NCBI RefSeq assembly: GCF_023746535.1
Contig: NZ_CP098747.1
Location: 558,001-622,000, forward strand
Direction of reading: 5' to 3'
DNA from: Sneathiella marina
GTDB lineage: Bacteria > Pseudomonadota > Alphaproteobacteria > Sneathiellales > Sneathiellaceae
Length of the DNA: 64,000 nt
Position 1 is the first letter of the stretch. The number at the start of each line of letters is the position of its first letter. The notes under the pieces are model-generated. The model did no database searches, was not told the origin of the DNA, and saw nothing but the letters and a program-made list of their open reading frames with translations. A program made the translations under genes and the position numbers. Shown piece after piece: positions 8,189 to 17,372 of the stretch.

Positions 8189-10147
8189 CTAGATAAGAAT
8201 ATTGTCTGAGTCTATATCCCTCAGCTTTACATTTTCAAGGGTAAGAATATCGTTTTCATTGAAAGTGAAAACAACATCTTTGCCAACTTGTTCAGCCAAA
8301 TCAGTTGCTGCTGACGCACTCTCCAGATCATAGAGGACCAGATCCAGAACATCGTGTTTACTATTGAAATCCTTAAGCAGATCATTACCTGAATTTGGGC
8401 CAAATATAAACAAATCATCTCCTTTCCCACCTTCAAGCTGATCTGCACCGGCGCCGCCGTTGAGTGTATCGTCGCCGCCCATGCCAAGCAGAAGATCATG
8501 ACCTTCGCCGCCTTCCAAAGCATTGTCTGTATCGTTACCGCCGATGCGATCATAGGCAATCAACGCGTCGTCCTGAATGGCCTCTACGTCACTATTGCGC
8601 TCTATGACATCTGCCAGGGTAGTATCCCAAAGCATATCGATATCACTTTGTGAGAGCTCGGAGTTCTGGCTCCAGTAAGGATCGCCATCGCGGATAGCCA
8701 TGAACTGATCAGCGACGATGGTTGCGAACAGCTCACCAAGCATTCCGTCATTTGCGGGCTCCTCTGCCAGACCGCCAACCCAGGCATCAATATCGTCGAC
8801 GCTGTCATACACTCTGGCAAGCGCTAACGCCAAATCTGAATCTGAAGTGATATCGGAGAAATTCTCCATTCTATTCAGCCCGACAGCTTCACGAAGGTCG
8901 TTGTAGCTTGCAACACCCAAGTCTCTGCCTCGTTGGATATTCAGGGATGCCAGATCAAAACCTACATCACCGTCCTCACTGAATAGAAAGTTTCGTAAAT
9001 CATTCACAATCTGCGTATCAAGTTCCTGCGCCGTACCGTCTGCGAGGCCACGTAACAAGGGTTCTATGCCACCATTTGCAGCCACAACATCAGCAGAGAA
9101 AAATGAATCCCGCAAGGCAAGATCACCCGCAGCTATGGTGTCCCCATTTTCGTCAAGGCGCCCCAAGGTTGAGGAAACGAGACTATGGCCGAACCGATAG
9201 GCGGCGGTTGAAAATTCGACAGATACACCAGGGTTTACACTGCTATCGTATCCGGTGTAATTCGTTATGGCTTCTTCACCAATCAGCAAAGGCAGATACT
9301 CGTTGAAAGTAATGGCTTGAATTTCTGCCTCTACCCGAACCCGGGCTGCATCGTAGAGTTCATCCGGCGTCCAGTCCGGGTTTTTCTCGGCGAGTTTGTC
9401 TACCCAGTTATTATGGTCCCGCGCGAACAATGTTTGAATTGAGTAAAGGCCGGAATTTTCTGCGGCTCGGATATCGCCAGCCAAGACGCTGCCGTCATCT
9501 GCAAAGGCTACGAGGCCAAATTCATCAAGTAGTAATTTTCCATCATCGGTACGAAGGGCCGCCGCCGTTGCCGTATCGGAACCATAGACCATGGATCCAT
9601 CCATGAAAGAAGTGATCTCGTTTGGATATTGTGCGGCAGTCTCTAAACCAGTTCCGATCACTGGATCAGCGCGGAAGAAACTCATATCAATTTCCGGGTC
9701 AAAATACGCATCATCGTCAGGGATGTCGATTGGCTCATAGGTTGTTCCGGAAACTGTCAAATCGATATCATGGTCAATAAATTGTCCCCATACCCAAAAA
9801 AGATCGCTTACGTCGAATGAATTGACCGTATCATTTTCCTGAGCAACAAGGGTATTACTGATTTCCCGGGGGCCAGCAAGATCATCTTCCAGCTGCCAGA
9901 TACCGTCTTCAAAATTCTCAGGTGCCAGCCTGAGCAATGTTTGCCCGGCGGCTCCCCAGTCCGGGTTTTCTAAGTTGCTGCCAAAACCATCGACGGGGCG
10001 TGATGCAATTTCACTATCCGGATTGTTGTTTTCTTGCCGGTTGCGCCCATCATCTTTGTCCTGTTTATTTCTATCTAACTCGTCTCTTCTATGGCTTGAA
10101 ATCTGATTGCGAAAATCATCTTCTGGATTGCGTTTCGTCGACCTCAT
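8189..10147 (-). CDS. Animal-type haem peroxidase with C-terminal RTX calcium-binding repeats
   Basis: 652 residues from ATG 10147, chosen because GGAG lies six bases upstream; an in-frame TTG at 10162 has no such site. The catalytic region has the distal-His motif WGQFIDHDIDL (His about 126), the proximal-His segment FRFGHSLVSS (His about 321) and SLNIQRGRDLGVASYNDLR, all hallmarks of the animal peroxidase superfamily (myeloperoxidase/peroxinectin type). About 545-600 holds glycine/aspartate nonapeptides (GGEGHDLLLGMGGDDTLNGG, GGAGADQLEGGKGDD), which bind calcium and usually direct export by a type I system. There is no Sec signal, and the N-terminus is very acidic and hydrophilic. No type I secretion genes are in the window. 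It probably acts outside the cell, oxidising halides or phenolics. Confidence 0.88.
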   Translation of the reverse strand: MRSTKRNPEDDFRNQISSHRRDELDRNKQDKDDGRNRQENNNPDSEIASRPVDGFGSNLENPDWGAAGQTLLRLAPENFEDGIWQLEDDLAGPREISNTLVAQENDTVNSFDVSDLFWVWGQFIDHDIDLTVSGTTYEPIDIPDDDAYFDPEIDMSFFRADPVIGTGLETAAQYPNEITSFMDGSMVYGSDTATAAALRTDDGKLLLDEFGLVAFADDGSVLAGDIRAAENSGLYSIQTLFARDHNNWVDKLAEKNPDWTPDELYDAARVRVEAEIQAITFNEYLPLLIGEEAITNYTGYDSSVNPGVSVEFSTAAYRFGHSLVSSTLGRLDENGDTIAAGDLALRDSFFSADVVAANGGIEPLLRGLADGTAQELDTQIVNDLRNFLFSEDGDVGFDLASLNIQRGRDLGVASYNDLREAVGLNRMENFSDITSDSDLALALARVYDSVDDIDAWVGGLAEEPANDGMLGELFATIVADQFMAIRDGDPYWSQNSELSQSDIDMLWDTTLADVIERNSDVEAIQDDALIAYDRIGGNDTDNALEGGEGHDLLLGMGGDDTLNGGAGADQLEGGKGDDLFIFGPNSGNDLLKDFNSKHDVLDLVLYDLESASAATDLAEQVGKDVVFTFNENDILTLENVKLRDIDSDNILI

Positions 10148-10476
10148 TATACTCTCCTTCAAAAAGTGAAGTGGGCAAAATGCACCTGCCCGAAGTAAAT
10201 ATTTACTTTTCGACCATGCTTAAAGTGAGCGGCGAGAATATGTTGAAAATATGATATTACAGGGAAAAATCGAATGGTGAGTATCTTCAGGAAAATATTG
10301 ATTGAACAAAGTTAGTCAATGAAAAGACAAAATATGTTCGCTTTGTCCAACCATTTAGGATTGGCGATGTTTAAGCATGCACAGCAAAAATTAATTCCGA
10401 CCAAGAATATAGACCACGAAAATGTTCCGGAGCAATCACAGGTTTTGATTACGCCGGAACATTGTGATGACTGTAC
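10148..10476. other. Intergenic region upstream of the peroxidase gene
   Basis: A 329-base gap between two minus-strand genes. It must hold the peroxidase promoter; the peroxidase ribosome site (GGAG) lies at its left edge. The right end contains the strong hairpin at 10421-10463. No credible ORF is seen. Confidence 0.5.
10421..10463 (-). terminator. Rho-independent terminator of the ABC transporter operon
   Basis: AATGTTCCGG (10421-10430) and CCGGAACATT (10454-10463) are perfect complements. An inner stem of about seven base pairs (GTAATCA/TGATTGC in the minus-strand transcript) extends the hairpin. The transcript continues into TTTTC. It sits 14 bases after the stop of the last permease gene. 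Confidence 0.75.
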
Positions 10477-11772
10477 CTAGTCTCCCTCTGGTGCTGCCTT
10501 GTCCAGGTTCTTCGGTGCAAAAATATCACCAAATGCCCCCTTGCCGGGGTTTTGAGCTTTTCCTGGCTCCCCATTATCTGGGGCAGTTTTATCCAGATTA
10601 TTTGGATTGAATACGCCGCCAAAGGAACCTTTGCCTGGGCTTTGCGGAACTGAACCGGTGCCTGGCGATGTTTTGCTGCCGCCAAAAATATCCGGGCCCT
10701 TGAGATTTTGCTCTCTTTGCTGCTCCAGCCGCTGTTCCTTAATCGCTTTAATGCGCTGTTCTTGAATAAGTCGTTTCTGTTCGCGAACATCCATGACACA
10801 TTCTTTAGGGCTATAAACCTGAGCAAACCAGATGGTCGAAAATCCACCAAGTGCTACTAAGACCAAAATGACTGCAGCGGGGTTTCCGCGCAGGAATTTT
10901 GGCAATTTGAAACTTCCATTTACAGCAGAAACGGGAGCGCCATTTGCCAATGCAAGCTGCTGACGCCGCCGATAAACTTCATGGATCAATGCGCCGACAA
11001 CTGTCAATGCAATGATAATGAACGCCAGAGATGAAATGGATGGGTTAATACCGTATCGAACTTTTTGCGCCAGTTCGATCGTCAAAGTCGGAAATTTGCC
11101 GAACGTAAAGGTTGTTGTATTGTAGTTCTCGAATGAAGCAAGAAACGCAAGAACGGCGGCAGAGGCTATCGCCGGCTTCATGAACGGCAGAAGTATTTTC
11201 CTGAAGGCCTGTACATTGGTTGCGCCGAGATCGAGAGCGGCTTCTGTCAGCCCTGTATCAAAGCGCTGCAGTCGGGCAATGAATACAAGCATGCAATAAG
11301 AGGCGATAAAGGTTGACTGGCCAAGGATCGTCAGGAAGATACCATTATGCAGGAAGCTATCGCTGCTGAAGCCCAGCATAATATTTATCCGGTCCCAGAA
11401 TACCAGCGTCGAAATACCCAAAACAACGCCTGGCACAAGAATAGGTGCAATTACTATTGTATAGTAAGTCGCACGCAGTTTCGGCCAGATTTGCGTTAGC
11501 ATCAACGCACCGGCCAAGCCCATAATCACGGACAGGATGACGGTGCCAATTCCGACGAAAATACTGTTTTTTATGCCATTCAGAATGCGATCGTCATTGG
11601 CGAGCACATCAAACCACTGAAAGGTCAGGCATTCCCACGGTGTCATTTTTGGAAAACTCGGCGAATTGAATGCCGTAATGCTCATCACGACCAAAGGACC
11701 CAACAAGTATCCAAAAAAGATAATCAGATAGGCGACAAGGAAAAATTTGAGGAGGATATTTTCGGTTTTCAT
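10477..11772 (-). CDS. Spermidine/putrescine-type ABC permease with unusual C-terminal extension
   Basis: 431 residues. The first 275 or so form a PotC/PotI-like inner-membrane permease with six helices and the EAA loop EAALDLGATNVQAFRKILLP (178-197), which docks to the ATPase. Beyond this the protein carries an extension absent from ordinary family members: an extra transmembrane helix (about 298-318), a charged coiled-coil stretch (about 328-357, RLIQEQRIKAIKEQRLEQQ), and two copies of a 20-residue repeat, PGKG(S/A)FG..F.P.NLDK.AP, at about 379-398 and 409-428, with a degenerate third copy near 359. It overlaps the preceding permease gene by four bases and ends the operon. Confidence 0.88.
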   Translation of the reverse strand: MKTENILLKFFLVAYLIIFFGYLLGPLVVMSITAFNSPSFPKMTPWECLTFQWFDVLANDDRILNGIKNSIFVGIGTVILSVIMGLAGALMLTQIWPKLRATYYTIVIAPILVPGVVLGISTLVFWDRINIMLGFSSDSFLHNGIFLTILGQSTFIASYCMLVFIARLQRFDTGLTEAALDLGATNVQAFRKILLPFMKPAIASAAVLAFLASFENYNTTTFTFGKFPTLTIELAQKVRYGINPSISSLAFIIIALTVVGALIHEVYRRRQQLALANGAPVSAVNGSFKLPKFLRGNPAAVILVLVALGGFSTIWFAQVYSPKECVMDVREQKRLIQEQRIKAIKEQRLEQQREQNLKGPDIFGGSKTSPGTGSVPQSPGKGSFGGVFNPNNLDKTAPDNGEPGKAQNPGKGAFGDIFAPKNLDKAAPEGD

Positions 11773-12698
11773 TTACCAATGTCCCCCATCTTGACCTTGA
11801 ACAAACGCATCAGAGACAACACGATAAAGACACAGGTAACCAGCAATACGATTGCGAAAGCCGCCCCACGAGGCCAGTTGCCACCCTGATTGAACCATTG
11901 ATATATAATCTGCGTAAACCAAAGGCTGGAGGGACCGCCCAAAATCTGAGGCGCGGCCAACGCACCTGCTGAAAGCATGAAGACCATTGTACAGCCGGAG
12001 ACTATTCCCGGTTTAGCGTAAGGGATTACGACACGCCAATGAATGCGCCACCAAGGGGCGCCCATATCGCGCGCCGCTTCAATCTGATTGCGGTCCAGGC
12101 TTTCAATGACATTGTAAATAGGAAATATCATCAGCAGAATATAGGCATATCCCAGGCCTGCATAGAGCGCGACATTCGCCCTGATAAAATCGATGGGATT
12201 ATTAATCAGCCCGAACGCCAGCATCATCTCATTGATGACACCGCTTTCGCCAAATATAATCCTGAAGGCAAATGCTCGTAAAATCTCGTTGATCCAGTAG
12301 GGGATGATTAACAACAATACGAGAACCCGAGTGAAGCCACCGCCACTGGACTGGCCTAAATAGTAAGCCAGTGGATAGCAAAGGACCAGATCAAGTATGG
12401 TTACAAAAATCGCGGCAAGCAACGTGCGTCCAAAAACCCCTAAGTCAACCACATTGTAAGAACTGTCTGAACCAGGAGCACCAAGCACCAGATATTTATA
12501 ATGCTCTATGGTATAGGTGTCTTTCGGGCCGCCCATTTCCGGTGGTGGCAGATGATGCCGGAAGGAGAAATCCAGCATGGACAGCTGCGGCAGGATTATG
12601 AGCAAAATGACCCAGAAGCCAACGGTAACGAGTAAAAAAATCCCGAGCCCGTAGCCGTTCCTGTTAAAATACTCTGAAAATATTTTCGTTATATTCAT
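11769..12698 (-). CDS. Spermidine/putrescine-type ABC permease (PotB/PotH-like)
   Basis: 309 residues with six predicted helices. A first helix (about 18-38) precedes a periplasmic loop that contains GGPKDTYTIEHYKYL, typical of the PotB/PotH family. The EAA motif is EAARDMGAPWWRIHWRVVIP, and AFRIIFGESGVINEMML is also family-typical. It forms a heterodimer with the downstream permease and moves polyamines or related cations from the binding protein into the cytoplasm. It is nine bases downstream of the ATPase gene and overlaps the next gene by four bases, so all three are cotranscribed. Confidence 0.9.
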   Translation of the reverse strand: MNITKIFSEYFNRNGYGLGIFLLVTVGFWVILLIILPQLSMLDFSFRHHLPPPEMGGPKDTYTIEHYKYLVLGAPGSDSSYNVVDLGVFGRTLLAAIFVTILDLVLCYPLAYYLGQSSGGGFTRVLVLLLIIPYWINEILRAFAFRIIFGESGVINEMMLAFGLINNPIDFIRANVALYAGLGYAYILLMIFPIYNVIESLDRNQIEAARDMGAPWWRIHWRVVIPYAKPGIVSGCTMVFMLSAGALAAPQILGGPSSLWFTQIIYQWFNQGGNWPRGAAFAIVLLVTCVFIVLSLMRLFKVKMGDIGK

Positions 12699-12707
12699 TG
12701 CTTTAAC

Positions 12708-13820
12708 TTACTCACTGGCCAGGTCGCCGGCGGGAAGCGCTATTGCTTGCCGAGCGTCATATTCCAATGTCAGATCATGCCCTTGCGCAGACTGGCGCTG
12801 TTGACCGACATTTACCAAGGACATTTTGATTTCCTTCCCTTCACTGCCTTCCAGGAATACGTTGTAAATCTGTCCTTCGAATTCTTCATGCTTGACCATG
12901 GCCGTTAAGCGGTTTTTGGCGGGTGCGCTATCTGCTGCGATATTACAGGCTTCCGGGCGGATAAACATCATAGCCGGGTCGCCGACATTCATTTTTCCGA
13001 GGGCCGCCGGGGCGATGCGTGCCAATAACTCGCCGGATCGATTTGTATCGATAAGCGCGGTATCTCCGTCAATGGATTTTATATTGCCGCGGAAAACATT
13101 ATTCTCTCCGACGAATGAAGCAACAAATGGTGTTGCCGGGTCATTATATATTGTATGACCATCAGCGATCTGGTCAATAATGCCGGCGCGCATAACCGCA
13201 ACATTATCTGACATTGTCAGAGCTTCACCCTGATCATGGGTAATATAAATGAAGGTAATGCCTACCCGCTGTTGAATTTCACGCAGTTCGGTCCGCATAT
13301 GCTGCCGAAGCTTGAGATCAAGTGCGGACAACGGCTCATCCAGCAACAAAACATCTGGTTCCGCACAAAGGGCTCTCGCAATCGCGACACGTTGTTTTTG
13401 GCCACCGGACAATTCAGAGGGTAATTTATCGCCCTGGTCGGGGAGGGCGATCATGTCCAGCAATTCGTCGGCACGTTTACGTCGGGCGGCTTTACCGACG
13501 CCCTGGACTTCCAACGAAAAAGTGATGTTTTCCCAAATCTTCATAAGAGGAAATAATGCCAAATTCTGAAAAATAAGGGCGGTTGGACGTTTATTGGGGC
13601 CGATGCCCGCCATATCCCGTCCACCAATCATGACCTTTCCATCACTTGGTTCAAGAAATCCGGAGACTGCCCTTAGGATTGTCGTCTTGCCACAACCGGA
13701 TGGTCCGAGAAAGGAGAAAAATTCGCCTCCGTTAATATTTACGTTGGCTTCACGAACAGCAACGAATTCGCCAAAGCGTATCCAGACGTTCTCAAGATTA
13801 ACGTCAACCCCTTTACTCAT
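12708..13820 (-). CDS. Spermidine/putrescine-type ABC ATPase (PotA-like)
   Basis: 370 residues from ATG 13820, chosen because GGAGAG lies just upstream; an in-frame start at 13913 would add 31 residues with no family resemblance. Walker A is GPSGCGKTT (39-47), the ABC signature LSGGQKQRVAIARAL, Walker B VLLLDEPLSALD and the switch His in YITHDQGEA. The C-terminal third is a TOBE-type domain (DPAMMFIRPEACNI). It powers uptake by the two permeases that follow. A strong hairpin lies between this gene and the binding-protein gene upstream, so the ATPase is likely expressed at a lower level than the binding protein. Confidence 0.92.
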   Translation of the reverse strand: MSKGVDVNLENVWIRFGEFVAVREANVNINGGEFFSFLGPSGCGKTTILRAVSGFLEPSDGKVMIGGRDMAGIGPNKRPTALIFQNLALFPLMKIWENITFSLEVQGVGKAARRKRADELLDMIALPDQGDKLPSELSGGQKQRVAIARALCAEPDVLLLDEPLSALDLKLRQHMRTELREIQQRVGITFIYITHDQGEALTMSDNVAVMRAGIIDQIADGHTIYNDPATPFVASFVGENNVFRGNIKSIDGDTALIDTNRSGELLARIAPAALGKMNVGDPAMMFIRPEACNIAADSAPAKNRLTAMVKHEEFEGQIYNVFLEGSEGKEIKMSLVNVGQQRQSAQGHDLTLEYDARQAIALPAGDLASE

Positions 13821-13938
13821 AAATCTCTCCTGCTCAGTACTAATTTGGTCGCACTGCCCCACAAAGGAGGAACTATTATCGTTTATTTTTATTTTTTCCG
13901 ATAGCCATGACAATGCATGAATATCGGGAAAAATAAAA

Positions 13939-13978
13939 TATTGTCCCGGGCTTTGCTGTTAGGCCACCCGGGACAATA
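13939..13978 (-). terminator. Strong hairpin with U-tract between binding-protein and ATPase genes
   Basis: TATTGTCCCGGG (13939-13950) and CCCGGGACAATA (13967-13978) are perfect 12-bp complements with a 16-base loop. In the minus-strand transcript the hairpin is followed by TTTTATTTTT. It is a classic intrinsic terminator lying inside an ABC operon, so it probably acts as a partial terminator that raises binding-protein mRNA over the membrane components. Confidence 0.85.
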
Positions 13979-13987
13979 ACTCGGATA

Positions 13988-15127
13988 TTATGAGCTCTTG
14001 AACTTGTTCACATATTCTGTCCGGATTTCAGCATACCAAGGTGCCTGTGGTGGCCATGGATTGAGATTGCTGAGGGAATCTCCAGGATAGGCATCCGCGA
14101 AGTTTTTCTTGTAAGCTTCACCTGCAAAAGCGTCAGCGCCAAGAACCGGCGAATTATACCCATGTTCATCGATGGCTTTACCAGCGTTTTTCGGATCATA
14201 AGAGAATTTGATAAACTCATAAATCTGATCAACGTTTTTCGCACCGGTTGGCATTGCCATGCCGTCAACCCATGCCATAGCGCCTTCGACAGGGGCCTGA
14301 TACATGATCGGATCACCGGCAGTCTTAAGTGACATGGGAGGCCCATCCCAAGTCTGGCCAACAATCACACCTTCATTCAGCAATCCATTCTTTTGTGTAT
14401 CGGCATCGTTCCAAAGAAGCTTAATGTTTTTCTTTCTGTCGATGCACCATGCTGTAACTTTTTCCCAAATCGGGCGCATGGTTGCTTCAGATTCGTAGGC
14501 TTTCCACATATCACCCGGATTTAATTCACCGATGGTTTCCATATAGAGACCGGCACAAAGCATCATGGAATGTGGACGCCCCATTGTCTTGCCGGCATTT
14601 GCTTCTGACCAAATGTCACCATAACTTGGTGCAGCACCGGCAGGAGCCCATTTATCTGTCCGCCATGCAACGCCTTCAGTTCCCCAGATGTGAGGAAGCC
14701 AATGAGAGCCTTTGCCGTCGAAATCCCAATCTTTTGTGCCAATATTCGTCATGGCGGGATTAACGTTGGCAACCGGAACACGCTTCATATCGAAAGGCTG
14801 CAACAGCTGAAGCGGACCCCATTCAAGACCCTGGTTGTTGGTCGGCGACACAATGTCGAAGCCCTGACCTTTAGTGGCCTTCATTTTATTGATTATTTCT
14901 TCGTTTGAGCCGATACCCGTATAGTTGATTTTAATACCGGTTTCTTTTTCAAAGTCCGCAATAAACGGCTTTGGCAGGTAATCCGACCACATAAGAATAT
15001 TGATCTCACCGGATGAGGCCAGTGCGCTGCGGCTGACAATAGCCGGTGCAACAGCCGCTGCACCTGCAACTGCAGCTCCTTTAAGCAGGTCTCTGCGTTT
15101 AACCTGATGTGTTTTAATTTTAGTCAT
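13988..15127 (-). CDS. Extracellular solute-binding protein, spermidine/putrescine type, Tat-exported
   Basis: 379 residues. The N-terminus has a twin-arginine signal (KRRDLLKGAAVAGAAAVAPAI) with likely cleavage after ALA near residue 38. The mature part begins INILMWSDYLPKPFIADFEKETGI, which is PotD/PotF-like; NPWPPQAPWYAEIRTEYVNKF closes the protein. It captures the ligand in the periplasm for the three transport genes that follow on the same strand. The exact ligand (spermidine, putrescine or another amine) cannot be read from the sequence. ATG 15127 is preceded by AGGGAGA. Tat export of a polyamine-type binding protein suggests that it folds, perhaps with a cofactor, before export. Confidence 0.9.
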   Translation of the reverse strand: MTKIKTHQVKRRDLLKGAAVAGAAAVAPAIVSRSALASSGEINILMWSDYLPKPFIADFEKETGIKINYTGIGSNEEIINKMKATKGQGFDIVSPTNNQGLEWGPLQLLQPFDMKRVPVANVNPAMTNIGTKDWDFDGKGSHWLPHIWGTEGVAWRTDKWAPAGAAPSYGDIWSEANAGKTMGRPHSMMLCAGLYMETIGELNPGDMWKAYESEATMRPIWEKVTAWCIDRKKNIKLLWNDADTQKNGLLNEGVIVGQTWDGPPMSLKTAGDPIMYQAPVEGAMAWVDGMAMPTGAKNVDQIYEFIKFSYDPKNAGKAIDEHGYNSPVLGADAFAGEAYKKNFADAYPGDSLSNLNPWPPQAPWYAEIRTEYVNKFKSS

Positions 15128-15750
15128 TTACGATCTCCCTTAGTTGTTTGAGCATCTTCGTTGTTAGTTGAAGCGCTCATAAGCGGTTGCCCTCTTGATG
15201 GCTCCGAATTTTCAAACTCGCTTTTGAGTTCAGTATATCCCTAAAAGTATCCATTAAAATTCAAAAACCGACATATAATGCTGTACGACAGGCAAAATAC
15301 CTAGCGGCAATCTGTGACAGTGATGTGACAAAATTCCGTTTGGTAAATTTGTGGTTTCTTGAAGACTTTAATGGTTTTGTGTTTTCTCCCTTAAGCGATG
15401 GTATTTAAGAGTAGCTAAATCCCAGCCTAAGCCATTAGATCAAACCATTCTTCATTAGCTACATTGAGGATACGAAACCCGCTAGTCAAGTTTAGATTAC
15501 ATGTTCTCTGTTTTATTTAGTACTTTCAAGAGCCTAGTCGACCAAGGCAATTGGTTGTTAGACGTGCTGACAGGCAAAAGCTCAAAAAAAGAATATTATA
15601 ATTGGCTTCAAGCCTCATCGGAGTACGAATTGTTTTCTTCGAACAAACCCGAATTACAACTTTTGCGGTATTTTTTGGAAGTTTAGTGCTAAATTGAAAA
15701 AATGTTGATCTGACTGCGTAAAAACAAAAATTTCAAAAGTGAGACGATAG
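15128..15750. other. Intergenic region between divergent operons
   Basis: A 623-base gap between the divergent binding-protein and amidase genes. It must contain both promoters. It is AT-rich, especially at 15240-15480 and after 15590, and shows no striking hairpin. The only candidate gene is the weak 61-codon frame at 15501-15686. Confidence 0.5.
15501..15686 (+). CDS. Possible small hypothetical protein (61 aa)
   Basis: An open frame of 61 codons in the gap before the amidase gene. The product would be a small soluble helical peptide (KSLVDQGNWLLDVLTG, KKEYYNWLQASSEYELF). Composition is protein-like but no ribosome site precedes the ATG and no family is recognised. It could be a remnant or a random ORF. 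Confidence 0.25.
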   Translation: MFSVLFSTFKSLVDQGNWLLDVLTGKSSKKEYYNWLQASSEYELFSSNKPELQLLRYFLEV

Positions 15751-16932
15751 ATGACAACCAGCGAAATTAATGCGTTAACTGACAATGGTGACATTGAGAT
15801 CCAGGGTGCATCTGTCGGGCCATTGACGGATCGGACATTCGTTGCCAAGGATCTTTTTGATATAGCCGGATATCCCACAGGCGGTGGAAATCCTGACTGG
15901 GCACGAACTCATCCTATTCCGGAAGAGCATTCCTGGGCTGTGTCAGCTCTATTGGCGGCAGGCGCGACTTTCAAAGGGAAGACCATTACCGACGAAATTT
16001 CTCTGGGCATTCTGGGCGAGAATGTATTTTATGGTACGCCATTGAATAGCGCGGCGCCTGAACGTGTTCCGGGTGGATCCTCTTCGGGATCCGCTGCAGC
16101 TGTTGCAGCTGGCCTTGCAGATATAGCTTTGGGTACCGATACCGGTGGATCGGTGCGCGTACCGGCAAGTTTTTGCGGATTATATGGTATTCGACCCACA
16201 CACGGTCGTCTTAATCTTGCTGGGATGCTTCCACAGGCTCCAAGTAGTGATACAACCGGATGGTTGGCGCGAGAGACACAGAGTTTCGCAGATGCTTCCT
16301 CTGTCATGCTGGAAGAGGATATAGAGATAACGAGGCCAGATCGATTGGTCATCGCGGTTGATGCATTTGGATTTGCCGATAGAGATACGGCGACAGCTCT
16401 TGGGCCGCTCGTCGGAAAATTAAGCCGGCTGGCTGATGAGACCGTTGAAGATGTTTTGGCACCGCAGGGTATTTCCGTATGGGGCAAGGCACAACGGACC
16501 TTGCAAATGGCGGAAGCCTGGCAAACGTTCAAGGGCTGGATCGATGCCACAAATCCAGGTTTCGCGTTCAATGTTGCCCGCGGTCTCAATATGGGGTCGA
16601 TGGTATCGGAAACAGATCGGCAGTGGGCCGCTTTAATGAAAAGAGAAGCGCGCGCACGCTTGGAATATCTGTTACCGGCCGGGACGGTCATGGTGTTGCC
16701 AACGACGCCATTCCCGGCCCCGTTTAAAGGATTGCCAATATCTGAACAAAATCCGGTGAGGGAATTAATCCTGTCCTTATGCGCCCATGGCGGCCTTGCC
16801 GGATTTCCACAAGTTAGCGTGCCTGGTGCCATTGTAGACGGAGCACCTGTTGGGCTGTCGATAGTCGCCGCTCGCAATGAGGATGCCCGCCTTGTTGGGC
16901 TGGCTTGTGCATTGGGAGATACATTGTCATGA
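15751..16932 (+). CDS. Amidase-signature family hydrolase
   Basis: 393 residues, at the short end of the family. The Ser-cisSer-Lys machinery is complete: Lys in FKGKTITDE, the glycine/serine loop GGSSSGSAAAVAAG with the cis-Ser, and the nucleophile in DTGGSVRVPA. The enzyme should cleave a carboxamide to an acid and ammonia in the cytosol. Substrate cannot be read directly. The downstream AtzH-like gene overlaps the stop (ATGA), and that pairing recalls ureide or allophanate-type pathways where an AtzE-like amidase works with an AtzH/HpxZ-type partner. ATG 15751 is a plausible start, preceded by GTGAGACG. Confidence 0.9.
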   Translation: MTTSEINALTDNGDIEIQGASVGPLTDRTFVAKDLFDIAGYPTGGGNPDWARTHPIPEEHSWAVSALLAAGATFKGKTITDEISLGILGENVFYGTPLNSAAPERVPGGSSSGSAAAVAAGLADIALGTDTGGSVRVPASFCGLYGIRPTHGRLNLAGMLPQAPSSDTTGWLARETQSFADASSVMLEEDIEITRPDRLVIAVDAFGFADRDTATALGPLVGKLSRLADETVEDVLAPQGISVWGKAQRTLQMAEAWQTFKGWIDATNPGFAFNVARGLNMGSMVSETDRQWAALMKREARARLEYLLPAGTVMVLPTTPFPAPFKGLPISEQNPVRELILSLCAHGGLAGFPQVSVPGAIVDGAPVGLSIVAARNEDARLVGLACALGDTLS

Positions 16933-17333
16933 AAGATTTTGAACCAAATATTCCAGAAGTCGTCGCCGAAGTTCGCGAGAAGTTTGAGAGTTATGAGACG
17001 GCATTGGCTGAAAAAGATGTCGATGTTCTGGATAACACTTTTTGGAATAGTCCATTTACAGTTCGCTTAGCCATGAGTGAGCATGGATACGGCTTCGATG
17101 CTATTCACGCACATCGGGTCGCCCGCCCGCCGGGACCCAGTATAAAAGAAAAGAGAATTCGTCTTGAGATTCTGACAATCGGCCATACTGTGGCAACCGT
17201 AAATTTGGAATTTAAAGTTTTAGGGCAGGATTTGATAGGTCGACAGAGCCAATCTTGGGTCAAGTTCCCTGATCTTGGTTGGAAGGTTATAAGCGCGCAT
17301 GTTTCGACGACGGACGGAACCAAGCTGTGGTGA
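16929..17333 (+). CDS. AtzH-like / DUF3225 (HpxZ-type) protein
   Basis: 134 residues from ATG 16929, which overlaps the amidase stop and has GGGAG upstream. It is a small SnoaL/NTF2-like fold: an N-terminal helix (PEVVAEVREKFESYETAL), FWNSPFTVRLAMSEHGYGFDAIHAHR, and the end motif QSQSWVKFPDLGWKVISAHVS. The family occurs beside amidases in ureide, oxalurate and cyanuric-acid catabolism, where it acts on unstable carbamoyl or carboxylated intermediates. Translation coupling with the amidase supports a shared pathway. The actual substrate here is unknown. Confidence 0.8.
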   Translation: MKDFEPNIPEVVAEVREKFESYETALAEKDVDVLDNTFWNSPFTVRLAMSEHGYGFDAIHAHRVARPPGPSIKEKRIRLEILTIGHTVATVNLEFKVLGQDLIGRQSQSWVKFPDLGWKVISAHVSTTDGTKLW

Positions 17334-17372
17334 GTCCTGACCTACAGCAAATGACCCTGCGAATAAATGGAG

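Noticed and set aside
16029-16877. A 282-codon minus-strand frame antisense to the amidase
   Set aside because: It mirrors a gene with a complete amidase active site; the translation is low-complexity Ser/Ala/Pro/Arg and has no ribosome site.
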